NCBI GenBank assembly: GCA_963785585.1 | Contig: CAWAVW010000004.1 | Location: 1 to 64,000 of the forward strand | Source of the DNA: Palsa-295 sp963785585 | GTDB taxonomy: Bacteria > Acidobacteriota > Terriglobia > Acidiferrales > UBA7541 | Reading direction: 5' to 3' | Length of the DNA stretch: 64,000 bases | Shown here: in pieces, positions 52,624 through 61,984 of the stretch | Layout: each line of letters starts with the position of its first letter | How positions within the stretch are numbered: the first letter of the stretch is position 1 | Notes under the pieces: generated by a model | Seen by the model: the letters and a program-made list of their open reading frames with translations, nothing else | Databases searched by the model: none | Told to the model about the DNA's origin: nothing | Program-made: the position numbers and the translations under genes

Positions 52624-53562
52624 ATGAAACGGCATCGGCTAGCAGCAACTTTCCTCTGCGCCGTCGCGCTCGCGACGGTACCTCCATTACGCGCTCAAAA
52701 GTCTTCCGCGCGCCCTGAATTACAAGATTCGTCTGCTCAACTGCAAACGTTCGCGTTGTGGCCGGGGAAAGCGCCGGGCGCGCTCGGTGATGCTGACGAA
52801 GACAGGCCCACGATTACACTGTATTCCCCCTCGTCCCAACACGATCCGGCCACGGCTGTGATCGTTTTCCCGGGAGGCGGATATTCGTACTTGGCTACGA
52901 ATCACGAGGGCCGACAGATCGCGAATTGGCTGAATTCGTTGGGCATCGTCGCCTTCGTGGTGAGATACCGGCTCGGCCCGCGCTATCACCATCCCGTCGA
53001 GCTGGGCGACGCACAGCGCGCCATCCGATTGGTGCGTAGCCGCGCGAAAGAATTCGGCGTATTGCCGGACAAAATCGGCGTCATCGGATTTTCCGCCGGT
53101 GGCCATCTGGTCTCGACGGCGGAGACGCATTTCGATGCCGGCGATCCGCAAGCGCAGGACCCGATTGACCGCGTGAGTTCTCGTCCCGATTTCGCGATCC
53201 TTGCCTATCCTGTGATTTCGTTTGTCGCCGATTACTCCCATCAAGGATCGTGGCAAAATCTGCTCGGTAAAGACGCGAACCTCGATGTGCGACGGGCGCT
53301 CTCGAATGAATTCAATGTGACGCCGCAGACCCCACCTACTTTTCTTTTCAGCAGCAGCACCGATACGGTCGTCCCACCTGAAAATAGCGTTGCGTTTTAT
53401 CTGGCCCTTCGAAAAGCGAACGTGCCCGCGGAGCTTCACATTTTCGAAAAAGCGTCCCATGGCGTCGGGCTCGATCTGGACGATCCATCCGTCGGCGAAT
53501 GGAACAAGCTCGCCATTCATTGGCTTCGGAGAAATGGATTTCTCGGTGGGGCTTCAGATTAA
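52624..53562 (+). CDS. Secreted alpha/beta-hydrolase, acetylxylan-esterase/BD-FAE-like
   Basis: The 312-residue protein has a signal peptide (LAATFLCAVALATVPPLRAQ). The fold motifs are VIVFPGGGYSYLA (oxyanion loop HGG-like), the nucleophile in IGVIGFSAGGHLVST, the Asp in SSTDTVVPPENS and the His in KASHGVGL. It resembles carbohydrate esterases that remove acetyl or feruloyl groups from xylan. The pairing with GH5 supports this; the substrate is inferred. Confidence 0.88.
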   Translation: MKRHRLAATFLCAVALATVPPLRAQKSSARPELQDSSAQLQTFALWPGKAPGALGDADEDRPTITLYSPSSQHDPATAVIVFPGGGYSYLATNHEGRQIANWLNSLGIVAFVVRYRLGPRYHHPVELGDAQRAIRLVRSRAKEFGVLPDKIGVIGFSAGGHLVSTAETHFDAGDPQAQDPIDRVSSRPDFAILAYPVISFVADYSHQGSWQNLLGKDANLDVRRALSNEFNVTPQTPPTFLFSSSTDTVVPPENSVAFYLALRKANVPAELHIFEKASHGVGLDLDDPSVGEWNKLAIHWLRRNGFLGGASD

Positions 53563-53585
53563 AGAAACTACGCGCGAGTAAAAGA

Positions 53586-53638
53586 GAAGCCGCCGCAAAA
53601 GGGGAAGACCCGATCCCCGTTCGCTTTGCGGCGGCTTC
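53586..53638. terminator. Bidirectional terminator hairpin
   Basis: GAAGCCGCCGCAAA and TTTGCGGCGGCTTC form a perfect 14-bp stem between convergent genes. On the minus strand it is followed by TCTCTTTTA, so it probably ends the small secreted protein gene and may also stop the esterase transcript. Confidence 0.75.
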
Positions 53639-53652
53639 GTTGTTCAGCCATC

Positions 53653-53922
53653 TCAATCGGGATGGCTGTGTCGCCAGTTCCAATACTCCGATTGCTCTTT
53701 CTTGTCGGCTTTCGCCCACTCGTGGTCTTTGCGATGCTTTTCGGCAAGGAATCGCGCCCAGGCAGCCTGTTCGTGCTCGTCCCAGTTGTGATAGTCCTTG
53801 TGGTCTCTGTCGTACACGCGGACTTGCACCGAAGCGTCCTGCGCCGATACGACCGCGGCCATTGGAGCAGCCACCGCGGCGGTCAAACAAAGCGACGCCA
53901 TGATGCGATTTTTGAGGTTCAC
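53653..53922 (-). CDS. Small secreted protein, function unknown
   Basis: The start is GTG 53922 because GGAGGA lies 7 bases upstream; this gives 89 residues. A signal peptide (MASLCLTAAVAAPMAAVVSAQ) is followed by a short, highly charged, Trp/His-rich mature chain (VRVYDRDHKDYHNWDEHEQ, AWARFLAEKH, YWNWRHSHPD). I recall similar chains from Acidobacteriota, but with no known role. Its many His and Asp could bind metal. Confidence 0.75.
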   Translation of the reverse strand: MNLKNRIMASLCLTAAVAAPMAAVVSAQDASVQVRVYDRDHKDYHNWDEHEQAAWARFLAEKHRKDHEWAKADKKEQSEYWNWRHSHPD

Positions 53923-54079
53923 GTAAGATTCCTCCGGATTCAAGGAAATCACACCACAGGAAGCGGGCCTATACGCGGATTCGTGTAGGAACCCCCGCTC
54001 TTTTCCCTTACGCCCACTGGACAGATTTTCGCGAACTCTCTACTCTATTTCTTCGCACCTTCAAGGAGCGCTCGCACCC

Positions 54080-55468
54080 ATGAAATGCAACAACATCCTC
54101 GAAGCCATGGGCAATACGCCGCTCATCCGTCTGAACAAGCTGGCCAAGGATTTTCCCGCCGAAGTGTGGGTAAAGGCCGACTACATGAATCCGGGCGGCT
54201 CGGTGAAAGACCGCATCGGCGTGTTTATGATCGACGAAGCCGAGCGGACCGGAAAACTGAAACCCGGCGGCACGATTATCGAAGGCACTTCTGGAAATAC
54301 GGGAATGGGGTTAGCTCTGGTCGCCTGTGTCCGCGGTTACAAAGTCGTATTCACGATTAACGATAAGCAATCCCGCGAAAAGATCGACCTGCTGAAAGCA
54401 TTCGGCGCGGAAGTGATCGTCTGCCCCACAGCCGTCGAACCGGAAGACCCGCGCAGCTACTACTCCGTGGCACAAAAGCTGGCGCGCGAAATCCCGAATT
54501 CGTTCTACCCAAATCAATATGAAAATGCGATGAACCCGGAAGCTCACTATCGCACCACCGGTCCGGAAATTTGGAAAGATACGGAAGGGAAGATCACTCA
54601 CTTCGTGTGCGGCATGGGCACCGGAGGCACCATCAGCGGCGTGGGCAAATATCTCAAGGAAAAAAATCCGAACGTAAAGATCATCGGCGTCGATCCCGTC
54701 GGGTCGCTTTATTACGATTTCGTGAAGACCGGTAAAATTGGCCACGCCACCACGTATGTCGTCGAAGGTATTGGCGAAGATTTTTTCCCCGGCGCCATGA
54801 ACCTGAAGATTCTCGACGACGTCGAGCAGGTGAACGACGAGGAATGCTTCGTCTGGGCCCGGCGCCTTGCAAAGCAGGAAGGAATCTTCACCGGCGGTTC
54901 GGGCGGCGGCTGCCTTTCCGGAGCTTTGCGTGTCGCGAAGGCTGCGAAACCCGGCGACATGGTCGTCGCGTTCCTCCCCGATTCGGGCTCGCGGTACATG
55001 AGCAAGGTGTACAACGATGGCTGGATGCGCGAACACGGCTATACCGACGCGGAAGTCGCGTTAACGGCTGCCGACGTGATCCGCGTGAAACAGCAGAACG
55101 GAAAATCACGCGAGATGATCGTCGCAGGTCCGTATCAAACCGTTTTCCACGCGTTGCAAACCATGCAGCAGCAGGATATTTCGCAGCTTCCCGTGTTTGA
55201 AGACGGCCAATCGATTGGCACGGTTTTTGAAGATCAGATTCTTAATCTTGCGCTGCAAGGGAAGGACCTCCGCAAGCTCGTCATCCGCGAAGTGATGGGC
55301 AATCCGTTGCCGCAAGTGGCGGCCACTTCACCCGTCGAGCGTGTGACGCAAATCCTCAGCCACGATAGCCCTGCGGTATTTGTCGAAATGCCCAACCATA
55401 AACTCGAAGTCCTCACCAAGTTCGATCTGATGGACACCATCGCCGGACTCGTCACCCAAAAGCGCTGA
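54080..55468 (+). CDS. cbs: Cystathionine beta-synthase with C-terminal CBS-domain pair
   Basis: The 462-residue protein has the PLP-dependent O-acetylserine/CBS fold: ILEAMGNTPLIRLNKLAK, the PLP lysine in NPGGSVKDRIG, EGTSGNTGMGLA, CGMGTGGTISGVGKYLKE and GSGGGCLSGAL. Two CBS motifs follow (about 340-460: YQTVFHALQTMQQQDISQLPVFEDG and DLRKLVIREVM), a Bateman regulatory pair. It should condense homocysteine and serine to cystathionine. No N-terminal heme-binding region is present. Together with the HMT-MTHFR gene it handles homocysteine. Confidence 0.92.
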   Translation: MKCNNILEAMGNTPLIRLNKLAKDFPAEVWVKADYMNPGGSVKDRIGVFMIDEAERTGKLKPGGTIIEGTSGNTGMGLALVACVRGYKVVFTINDKQSREKIDLLKAFGAEVIVCPTAVEPEDPRSYYSVAQKLAREIPNSFYPNQYENAMNPEAHYRTTGPEIWKDTEGKITHFVCGMGTGGTISGVGKYLKEKNPNVKIIGVDPVGSLYYDFVKTGKIGHATTYVVEGIGEDFFPGAMNLKILDDVEQVNDEECFVWARRLAKQEGIFTGGSGGGCLSGALRVAKAAKPGDMVVAFLPDSGSRYMSKVYNDGWMREHGYTDAEVALTAADVIRVKQQNGKSREMIVAGPYQTVFHALQTMQQQDISQLPVFEDGQSIGTVFEDQILNLALQGKDLRKLVIREVMGNPLPQVAATSPVERVTQILSHDSPAVFVEMPNHKLEVLTKFDLMDTIAGLVTQKR

Positions 55469-55552
55469 ATCCGCCGTCGGATGTTATCCTTAAGGTGAAG
55501 CGAGTCGAGTTGTTTTGGATCGCTCGCTCGAAGCGCTCTTGCCATCCAACCC

Positions 55553-55975
55553 ATGTCCCAAGGTTCGCTGCATCCCGATTATATTTTTTACGATGGACAT
55601 TGCGGCCTGTGCCATGGCGCTGTGCGATTCGCGCTCCGGCGCGATCGGAGCGGCATAGCTTTCCGTTTCGCACCGCTTCAGGGCGACACCTTTGCCGCAC
55701 TCGTTGATCCCGCCGTCCGCGCCGCGCTTCCCGACAGTATTGTGGTTCTCACCGCCGATGGCGCGCTCCTGAATCGCTCCGAAGCAATTCTTCGAATCCT
55801 GGACCGGATCGGCGGCGGATGGCGCGCGCTCGGCAAAATCTTCCGGATCATTCCGCCAGCTCTTCGCGACGCGGTTTACAACTTAGTCGCTTCCGTCCGC
55901 TATCGAATCTTTGGCCGTCGCGACGAGCTGTGTCCGGTGATGTCGCCTGACGAACGACAACGATTCGATCCGTAA
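55553..55975 (+). CDS. DCC-family (DUF393) thiol-disulfide oxidoreductase-like protein
   Basis: The 140-residue protein begins IFYDGHCGLCHGAVRFALRRD, the name-giving DxxCxxC pattern of the DCC family. FRFAPLQGDTF, SIVVLTADGALLNRSEAILRIL and a C-terminal basic helix (VRYRIFGRRDELCPVM) also match. The two Cys in CGLC are the presumed redox pair. Substrate unknown. Confidence 0.88.
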   Translation: MSQGSLHPDYIFYDGHCGLCHGAVRFALRRDRSGIAFRFAPLQGDTFAALVDPAVRAALPDSIVVLTADGALLNRSEAILRILDRIGGGWRALGKIFRIIPPALRDAVYNLVASVRYRIFGRRDELCPVMSPDERQRFDP

Positions 55976-56003
55976 GCGCGGTCGAATGAAAAAAGGAGAA
56001 AGC

Positions 56004-56396
56004 ATGCAACGGCAGAACATCTCTTCGGGGGCGCCGTGGGAGCCGATCGTCGGCTATTCACGCGCCGTTCGAGTTGGCAATCACATCAGTGTTTCAGGTT
56101 CCACGGCGATTGACGCGGCGGGGAAAATCGTTGGCGCGCAAGATCCGTACGCCCAAACAGTCCAGACTCTCCGCAATATTGAGTCCGCGCTTACGAAAGC
56201 CGGAGCCAAACTCTCCGACGTTGTGCGCACTCGTATGTACGTGACTCGCATCGCCGACTGGAAAGAAGTCGGCCGCGCTCACGGGGAGTTTTTCAAAGAT
56301 ATTCGACCCGCGACTTCGATGATTCAAATCGTCCAGCTCATCGATCCGGAAATGCTCGTTGAGATCGAAGCCGATGCCATCGTTTCAGGTGAGTAG
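56004..56396 (+). CDS. ridA: RidA/YjgF-family protein (enamine/imine deaminase-like)
   Basis: ATG 56004 after AAAAGGAG gives 130 residues. GYSRAVRVGNHISVSGSTAID, DPYAQTVQTLRNIESALTKAGAKLSDVVRTRMYVTR and the C-terminal PEMLVEIEADAIVSG are the YjgF/RidA pattern. Arg and Glu of the active-site region (RTRMYVT, VEIEADA) are present. The family hydrolyses reactive enamines made by PLP enzymes; this fits its place near CBS, though it is not coupled to it. Confidence 0.87.
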   Translation: MQRQNISSGAPWEPIVGYSRAVRVGNHISVSGSTAIDAAGKIVGAQDPYAQTVQTLRNIESALTKAGAKLSDVVRTRMYVTRIADWKEVGRAHGEFFKDIRPATSMIQIVQLIDPEMLVEIEADAIVSGE

Positions 56397-56489
56397 CGCC
56401 CGTCCGCTCGACTAACCACCTGCGGCTGTAACACAATATTCATCTTCATTCATCGGATTGAAATATGCGGTTCGCTAAACTCACGGCTT

Positions 56490-56837
56490 ATGCACAACAC
56501 GAATCTACAAATTGATATCCGGCCAGGCAGCGCAGCCGACCTGAAGATTCTCAGCCTGGTCGGCTCGCTCAATATCCATACGATTTTCGAGTTCCAGGCG
56601 GCCACGCGCACCGAGACGTCTCCAAAGCTGATCGTTGACTTTACCGGAGTAACGTACGTGGATTCAGCGGGTTTGGGCGCGCTGGTTGGAGCTTACGTGG
56701 CAGCGCAACGAAACCAGCGGAAACTCGCAGTTGCGGGAATGAATACGCAGGTGAAAGCCCTCGTCGATATGACCCACGTGGGGACGTTGATCAAATCGTA
56801 TCCGACGGTTCAGGACGCCGAAGCCGCTCTCACGTAG
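56490..56837 (+). CDS. STAS-domain anti-sigma factor antagonist
   Basis: The 115-residue STAS domain has LKILSLVGSLNIHTIFEF, LIVDFTGVTYVDSAGLGALVGAYV with the phosphorylatable Ser in YVDSAGLG, and a C-terminal VKALVDMTHVGTLI. It is the second such protein in the window (the other is at 36969). They share the core motif but differ elsewhere. No partner kinase lies close by. Confidence 0.9.
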   Translation: MHNTNLQIDIRPGSAADLKILSLVGSLNIHTIFEFQAATRTETSPKLIVDFTGVTYVDSAGLGALVGAYVAAQRNQRKLAVAGMNTQVKALVDMTHVGTLIKSYPTVQDAEAALT

Positions 56838-56859
56838 AATTTTGCGGTGCGCAGAGCAA

Positions 56860-58074
56860 CTAGGCCATTCCGGGAGCTGCGACAGCAGCTTCACGCTGCG
56901 CTTCCTGGGCGAGTTTCGGCCCGGCCCACTTGAAAACTCCCCTCACGATCAGCACATTCAGGAAAATCGAAATGAGCGAAGCTGCAAGCGTGGCCGCGAA
57001 GACTTCTTCGCCCACCAGCCCCGTTTTCTTCGCGACCTCCACCAAAATAAACGACAATTCGCCAATCTGCGTCAAACCCGCCGCCACGGCAATCGACGTC
57101 CACAGCGAATAGCGAAATAGCTTCATCACCGCCAGCCAGATTGCGAATTTCCCGAAAACAATCAAAAGCAACATGATGCCCAGAAGTGGCAGGTTGTGCA
57201 GGATCACGCTGGGCACGACGAGAGTCCCCAGCGAAACAAAAAACATGGCCACGAACGTATCGCGCAACGGTGCGAGTGCGGTATGCGCTCCGTGCAGTTC
57301 GTGCAATCCGCTAATGGATAGTCCCGCGAGGAAAGCACCTAACGCCACCGAAAATCCCACGGCTTGCGCAAGTCCCGCGGAAACGAGGCAAATCGTGATC
57401 GCCACCAACAAAAACAATTCCTGATCGTTGGTCTTCGAAACGCGTCGCAATATCCTCGGCACCACCGTCATCGCCAGGAACGCCAGCGGAATTAATAGTA
57501 AGAAAGCCTTTCCCAGCGTCCACGCAGCGAGCTTCGCTCGATTTCCCGGCGGCCCGCTGAATATCGGAATCACCACGGTCAGAAACACGACGGCAATGTC
57601 TTCCACGAGCGTGATCCCGATCATCACCCGGCCGTACGTGGTTCCCATCGCGCCGCGGTCGTTCAGCAATCTCGCCAACACCATGGTGCTCGCCACCGAA
57701 ATGGTCGAGCCAATGACGAATCCCTGAATCAGGTTCCAGCCGGACACCCAGGAAACCAAAAGCCCCAGCGCAATTGAAAGCAGAATCCCAATCGAGCCGC
57801 CACCCAGCGCAATCCATTTCACCCGCATCAGATCGGGAATCGAGAATTCGACGCCGATCGAAAACATCAGCAGCACAACGCCCACTTCCGCGAAAACCTC
57901 GAACGCGTGCAAATCCGAAATCTGCAATCCCGGTGTGAAGGGGCTGATGATAATGCCGCCAAAAACAAAGCCGAGGATTAACGGCAGCCGCACCCTCCAT
58001 GCAATCAAGCCGCCTACTACCGCGGCCAGAAAGATATACGTCAGATCGCGAAACAGAATCGGGTTTGCTTCCAT
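56860..58074 (-). CDS. CPA2-family cation:proton antiporter
   Basis: The 404-residue protein has about 12-13 membrane helices and the CPA2 (KefB/GerN) words LILGFVFGGIIISPFTPGL, GVVLLMFSIGVEFS, GSTISVASTMVLARLL and ITLVEDIAVVFLTVVIPIF, whose acidic residue lies in the ion path. There is no cytoplasmic TrkA-N/RCK domain, so it is not a full Kef channel. It should exchange Na+ or K+ for protons. Convergent with the STAS gene. Confidence 0.9.
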   Translation of the reverse strand: MEANPILFRDLTYIFLAAVVGGLIAWRVRLPLILGFVFGGIIISPFTPGLQISDLHAFEVFAEVGVVLLMFSIGVEFSIPDLMRVKWIALGGGSIGILLSIALGLLVSWVSGWNLIQGFVIGSTISVASTMVLARLLNDRGAMGTTYGRVMIGITLVEDIAVVFLTVVIPIFSGPPGNRAKLAAWTLGKAFLLLIPLAFLAMTVVPRILRRVSKTNDQELFLLVAITICLVSAGLAQAVGFSVALGAFLAGLSISGLHELHGAHTALAPLRDTFVAMFFVSLGTLVVPSVILHNLPLLGIMLLLIVFGKFAIWLAVMKLFRYSLWTSIAVAAGLTQIGELSFILVEVAKKTGLVGEEVFAATLAASLISIFLNVLIVRGVFKWAGPKLAQEAQREAAVAAPGMA

Positions 58075-58256
58075 TTTGTGGGGCGGCTCCGGACAGCGCT
58101 TCCGCCGGAATAGTATCGCAGCGGCACCGGAAAGTGTTCAGGGAAGCTTCAAAAGTCGCGACCGCGCCCCAACGCCTTCGCTCGATATGAAATGGGAACA
58201 CTCGTCCAAGGTCGGCCACCGTCTGGTCGAGCGCTCTGCGTTAGAATGGCTTGCCA

Positions 58257-60593
58257 ATGAAACGCTTTTACCGCGCGACGATGAGGATTACCGGAGACAC
58301 CCTCTTCGGGCGGCTTGCTTTCACCTTCCTCGTTCTTTGCGCCGTCGGTATCGGCGCTGCCGCCGGCCTGCTTTTCGTTTACACCAGCGATCTTCCCGAA
58401 ATCCGCGCCCTCGAAGACTACCGGCCCAACGTCGTCACCGAACTGTACGCGGACGACGGACAATCCATCGGCACGTTCGCATTGCAGCGCCGGATTCTAA
58501 TTACGTACCCGCAGATTCCACAGGTGCTCAAGGACGCAGTCCTTACAACCGAGGACCAACATTTCGAGGAGCACTGGGGCGTGGACATTCCGCGCGTGCT
58601 GCAAGCCGCGTCACACGATATCGTCCAGCATCGCCTCGCCGAGGGCGCCAGCACCCTGACGATGCAACTGGCCGGCGGCCTTTTCCTCAATCGTTCGGAC
58701 CGCAGCGCGCACCGCAAGATTCAGGAAACGCTTCTTGCCATACAAATCGAGCGCCACTACACCAAAGATCAAATCTTCACGATGTACTGCAACCAGATTT
58801 ACCTGGGAGCCGGCAACTATGGCTTCGAGGCGGCTTCCGAATATTATTTCAGCAAGCCGATCGGCCAGCTCACGCTTCCAGAAGCCGCAACGCTTGCCGC
58901 CATCATCCGAGGCCCGATCTACGCGCCGATCAATCATCCGGAGCGGGCACTCGCTCGCCGCAATCTCGTTCTCAGCTTGATGGCCCACGACCGCAAAATT
59001 ACGGAAGAGCAAGCCCACGCGGCGATGAAGCTTCCGCTCGGGCTTCACATCGGATCCACTCGCAACGACCTCGCTCCCTATTTTGTGGAGGAAGTCCGCC
59101 AATATCTCGAACACACCTACGGAACCGCCGCGGTTCACGAACAGGGTTTGCGCGTTTACACCACTCTCAACGTCGCAATGCAACGCGCCGCAGATCAGGC
59201 CGTTCGCGATGGGCTTCACACGTACGACCGGCGCCACGGTTGGCGTGGCAATCTGCCGAACATCTTTCCGCCGAACACTGCTCCGAGTGCCGCGCTGCTC
59301 GATAAATATCAGAACGAGGATTGGCGCGGTGCGCTGCAAAAGGGCGATTACGCAAACGGACTCGTAACTTCCGTGGAGCCGACCTACGCGTCGATCAAAA
59401 TCGGGAGCTATCGCGCCATGCTCACGCCGGCCGACTTCGCATGGACCGGCAAAAAGTCTCCCGAGCAGCTTTTGAAGGTGGGAGACCTCGTTTGCGTCGC
59501 GGTAAAAGAGGTTTCCGGCACGACGGTGCGAGTTCAACTCGAACAAGTGCCGGTTGCGCAGGCTGCCTTGCTGACGATCGATAATCCCACCGGTGAAATC
59601 AAAGCCATGGTCGGCGGTTACGATTTTGAGGATTCGAAATTCAATCGCGCCACCCAGGCTTCGCGCCAGACCGGAAGTTCGTTCAAAGTGTATGTGTATG
59701 CGAATGCGCTCGAACAAGGCATGTCGCCGTTTGACACCGTGGTGGATGAACCGATCGCTTTCCGCAGCGGCGGCCAAAATTATTCCCCGCGCAATTACGA
59801 CAACAAATTCGAAGGCCGTATCACCTTGCGTCGCGCGCTCGCCGATTCGCGCAACGTGCCGGCAGTTCGCATTCTGGACAAAGTCGGCATCAATTCCACA
59901 ATCGATCTCGCTCGCAAATTCGGAATCGCCAGCCCGTTGCCGCCCTATCTTCCGCTTGCTCTCGGCGCCGCTGACCTTACCCTGTTCGAGCACACCTCGG
60001 CGTTTACGGTGTTTCCGGACGATGGAATTCACATCGAGCCCCACTACATCCGCCGCGTCACCACCTACGACGGAGTTGTGCTTGAGGAGCCGAAGCCGGA
60101 CGTTACCGATGTAATTCCGCCGGAAACCGCTCGAACCATGGTGGCGATGCTCGAGGAAGTCGTTCAGTTCGGCACCGGCGTACATGCCAAAGAACTCGGC
60201 CGGCCCTCCGCTGGGAAAACGGGTACCACAAACGACTTCACCGACGCCTGGTACATCGGCTTCACGCCACAAATCACCACGGGTGTCTGGGTCGGAAACG
60301 ACGATCCGCGGATTTCACTGGGGAAAAAAGAAACCGGCGCGCAGGCGGCGTTACCAATTTGGCTGGAGTTTATGCAGCAAGCGACGCAGGGAACTCCCGT
60401 CGAAGACTTTCCCAACGTGGTGCCGCTGGAAAAAATCGCAACGACGAAACAGGTACAAGTGGACGTGCCGGACACTGCGCCGCCGGCCGACCTCGCCGAG
60501 CAAGGGATCCGGACCTCGCCCACTTCGGCGGACTCGTCACCTTCGCCGAAACCACGAACGGCTCCGGCGCCGAACGCCACCGCGCCTCGTTAG
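58257..60593 (+). CDS. Class A penicillin-binding protein (PBP1-type glycosyltransferase/transpeptidase)
   Basis: ATG 58257 gives 778 residues. A single N-terminal helix (about 18-40) anchors it in the inner membrane. The GT51 domain has VLTTEDQHFEEHWGVD (catalytic Glu) and EGASTLTMQLAGGLFLN, then YCNQIYLG. The transpeptidase has Ser474 in TGSSFK, SRNVP (SxN-type) and GKTGTTNDFTDAWYIGFTP. The tail is Pro/Ala-rich and disordered. It polymerises and crosslinks peptidoglycan. An in-frame TTG 58251 is an alternative start. Confidence 0.95.
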   Translation: MKRFYRATMRITGDTLFGRLAFTFLVLCAVGIGAAAGLLFVYTSDLPEIRALEDYRPNVVTELYADDGQSIGTFALQRRILITYPQIPQVLKDAVLTTEDQHFEEHWGVDIPRVLQAASHDIVQHRLAEGASTLTMQLAGGLFLNRSDRSAHRKIQETLLAIQIERHYTKDQIFTMYCNQIYLGAGNYGFEAASEYYFSKPIGQLTLPEAATLAAIIRGPIYAPINHPERALARRNLVLSLMAHDRKITEEQAHAAMKLPLGLHIGSTRNDLAPYFVEEVRQYLEHTYGTAAVHEQGLRVYTTLNVAMQRAADQAVRDGLHTYDRRHGWRGNLPNIFPPNTAPSAALLDKYQNEDWRGALQKGDYANGLVTSVEPTYASIKIGSYRAMLTPADFAWTGKKSPEQLLKVGDLVCVAVKEVSGTTVRVQLEQVPVAQAALLTIDNPTGEIKAMVGGYDFEDSKFNRATQASRQTGSSFKVYVYANALEQGMSPFDTVVDEPIAFRSGGQNYSPRNYDNKFEGRITLRRALADSRNVPAVRILDKVGINSTIDLARKFGIASPLPPYLPLALGAADLTLFEHTSAFTVFPDDGIHIEPHYIRRVTTYDGVVLEEPKPDVTDVIPPETARTMVAMLEEVVQFGTGVHAKELGRPSAGKTGTTNDFTDAWYIGFTPQITTGVWVGNDDPRISLGKKETGAQAALPIWLEFMQQATQGTPVEDFPNVVPLEKIATTKQVQVDVPDTAPPADLAEQGIRTSPTSADSSPSPKPRTAPAPNATAPR

Positions 60594-60639
60594 AGAATCG
60601 AAACTCTTAGTCACCGCAACCGGGATCGATCAACCACCA

Positions 60640-61668
60640 CTAGCGATGCGATCTTTCGCGAAATGAATCCCATCCACCGGGCCTGATCAATGTTTCGGAA
60701 CCCGTCGCGTCTACCAGCGAGACATTTCGGCCTCGAACGATTCGCCCGATGTGCGTCAGCTTGGGGAACCCCGGCGCACAGGCCAGCAAATTCACTTTGC
60801 TTGCATGTACCGTAAACAAAAGCTCGTAATCCTCGCCGCCGTGCAACGCCATTTGAAGGGCATCGCCCTTTCGCAAGTGCAGCGCGTTTGTCGCCTGTGG
60901 GGGCACGAGCGGTTTTGGAATTTTTTCGAATAACAGCTGCGCGCCGACTCGACTCGCCGTGCACAACCGATCGAGGTCGGTCGAAAGGCCGTCCGATAAA
61001 TCGATCATCGATGAAGCAATGTCGCGCGACGCCAACCAAACGCCAAGTGCCGTCCTTGCTTCCGGGTAAAGATGAGGCGCAACCTGCCGTCGAAGCCGCG
61101 AACTTCCCGCGTGTCCGCCTAAGCTCAGCCGCAAGCCCAGCTCCGCTCGCCCCAGTATTCCGCTTACGTATATTTCGTCGCCCACTTGGGCGCCAGCGCG
61201 CGTCACGGCTTTCCCAGACGCTACTTCCCCAATCACCGTGACGCTGATCGAGACGGTGGGAGCTTTGGTCGTATCGCCGCCGATGACCCGAATACCCAGC
61301 TTCTTTGCCGCGCGCCCCATTCCGCGAAGGTATTGGTCGAGCCATCCTCCCGTAAGCTTTTGCGGCAAAGCAAGGGTCTGCAGAAAGTATCGCGGTTCGG
61401 CTCCCATGGCAGCCAGGTCGCTCGCCGCACGAACCAAACTCTTATAGCCTATCGAGTCCGCGGGATGCGTAGCCAGCCGAAAGTGAACGTTCTCGATAGA
61501 AGCGTCGCAACTGACCACCCACTCGCGATTTCGCGGCAACTTCAGGACCGCCGCGTCATCGCCAATCCCAAGTCGCACGCCGCCGCCCCGTTCGCGGACG
61601 CTTTCCGTGCCTCGTACGCGACCGAGGGCGCTCGCTATTTTTTCGACCAGCTGTATCTCTCGTTTCAA
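60640..61668 (-). CDS. thiL: ThiL, thiamine-monophosphate kinase
   Basis: The 342-residue protein has the PurM-like fold motifs RLGIGDDAAVLKL, SCDASIENVHF, GYKSLVRAASDLAAMGAEP, RVIGGDTTKAP, SSMIDLSDGLSTDLDRLC and LHGGEDYELLFTV. It phosphorylates thiamine monophosphate to thiamine diphosphate with ATP. It is a single gene here with no other thiamine genes and no recognisable TPP riboswitch. Confidence 0.93.
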   Translation of the reverse strand: MKREIQLVEKIASALGRVRGTESVRERGGGVRLGIGDDAAVLKLPRNREWVVSCDASIENVHFRLATHPADSIGYKSLVRAASDLAAMGAEPRYFLQTLALPQKLTGGWLDQYLRGMGRAAKKLGIRVIGGDTTKAPTVSISVTVIGEVASGKAVTRAGAQVGDEIYVSGILGRAELGLRLSLGGHAGSSRLRRQVAPHLYPEARTALGVWLASRDIASSMIDLSDGLSTDLDRLCTASRVGAQLLFEKIPKPLVPPQATNALHLRKGDALQMALHGGEDYELLFTVHASKVNLLACAPGFPKLTHIGRIVRGRNVSLVDATGSETLIRPGGWDSFRERSHR

Positions 61669-61984
61669 CCTGAACCATCGTACAGTTGAATTTTACTTGC
61701 CGACTGCCGTAACATTTTCGCAAGCATCGCCGAAATTACATAGTACGTCTCACGGAATGTGCAAAATACTTCCGGCGTTTATGCACGTAAGTCTTTTGCA
61801 TTCATGGCGGCCCTGTGGAAATCGGAAGTTTGAGGTTGACCTCGTGTGACACGGTCATTACAATTTGCCCTGTTTCACGGTCGACCTCACAACAGAGTCT
61901 GCAAAAGTAGATCGGCCAGTCGCGAGCGGGGGCTTGCGGCAGTCATTGCGCCGGAACGAATACATTCAAGGGAAAACTAGAGCG
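61669..61984. other. Intergenic region, 316 bases
   Basis: Apart from the promoter at 61836-61864, nothing was recognised. The first 165 bases are AT-richer than the neighbours and hold no start with a Shine-Dalgarno. It separates the divergent thiL and M23 peptidase genes. Confidence 0.45.
61836..61864 (+). promoter_or_regulatory. M23 peptidase promoter
   Basis: TTGACC at 61836-61841, a 17-base spacer and TACAAT at 61859-61864 form a near-consensus housekeeping promoter. It would start the transcript at about 61871, leaving a leader of about 114 bases before ATG 61985. Confidence 0.65.

Noticed and set aside
57935..59305. Open frame of 456 codons on the plus strand overlapping the antiporter and the penicillin-binding protein
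   Set aside because: It overlaps two well-supported genes in another frame and on the other strand, and reads as an Arg/Ser-rich chain with no domain.
58611..60272. Open frame of 553 codons on the minus strand opposite the penicillin-binding protein
   Set aside because: High-GC codon bias leaves long antisense frames; the plus strand carries clear GT51 and transpeptidase motifs.
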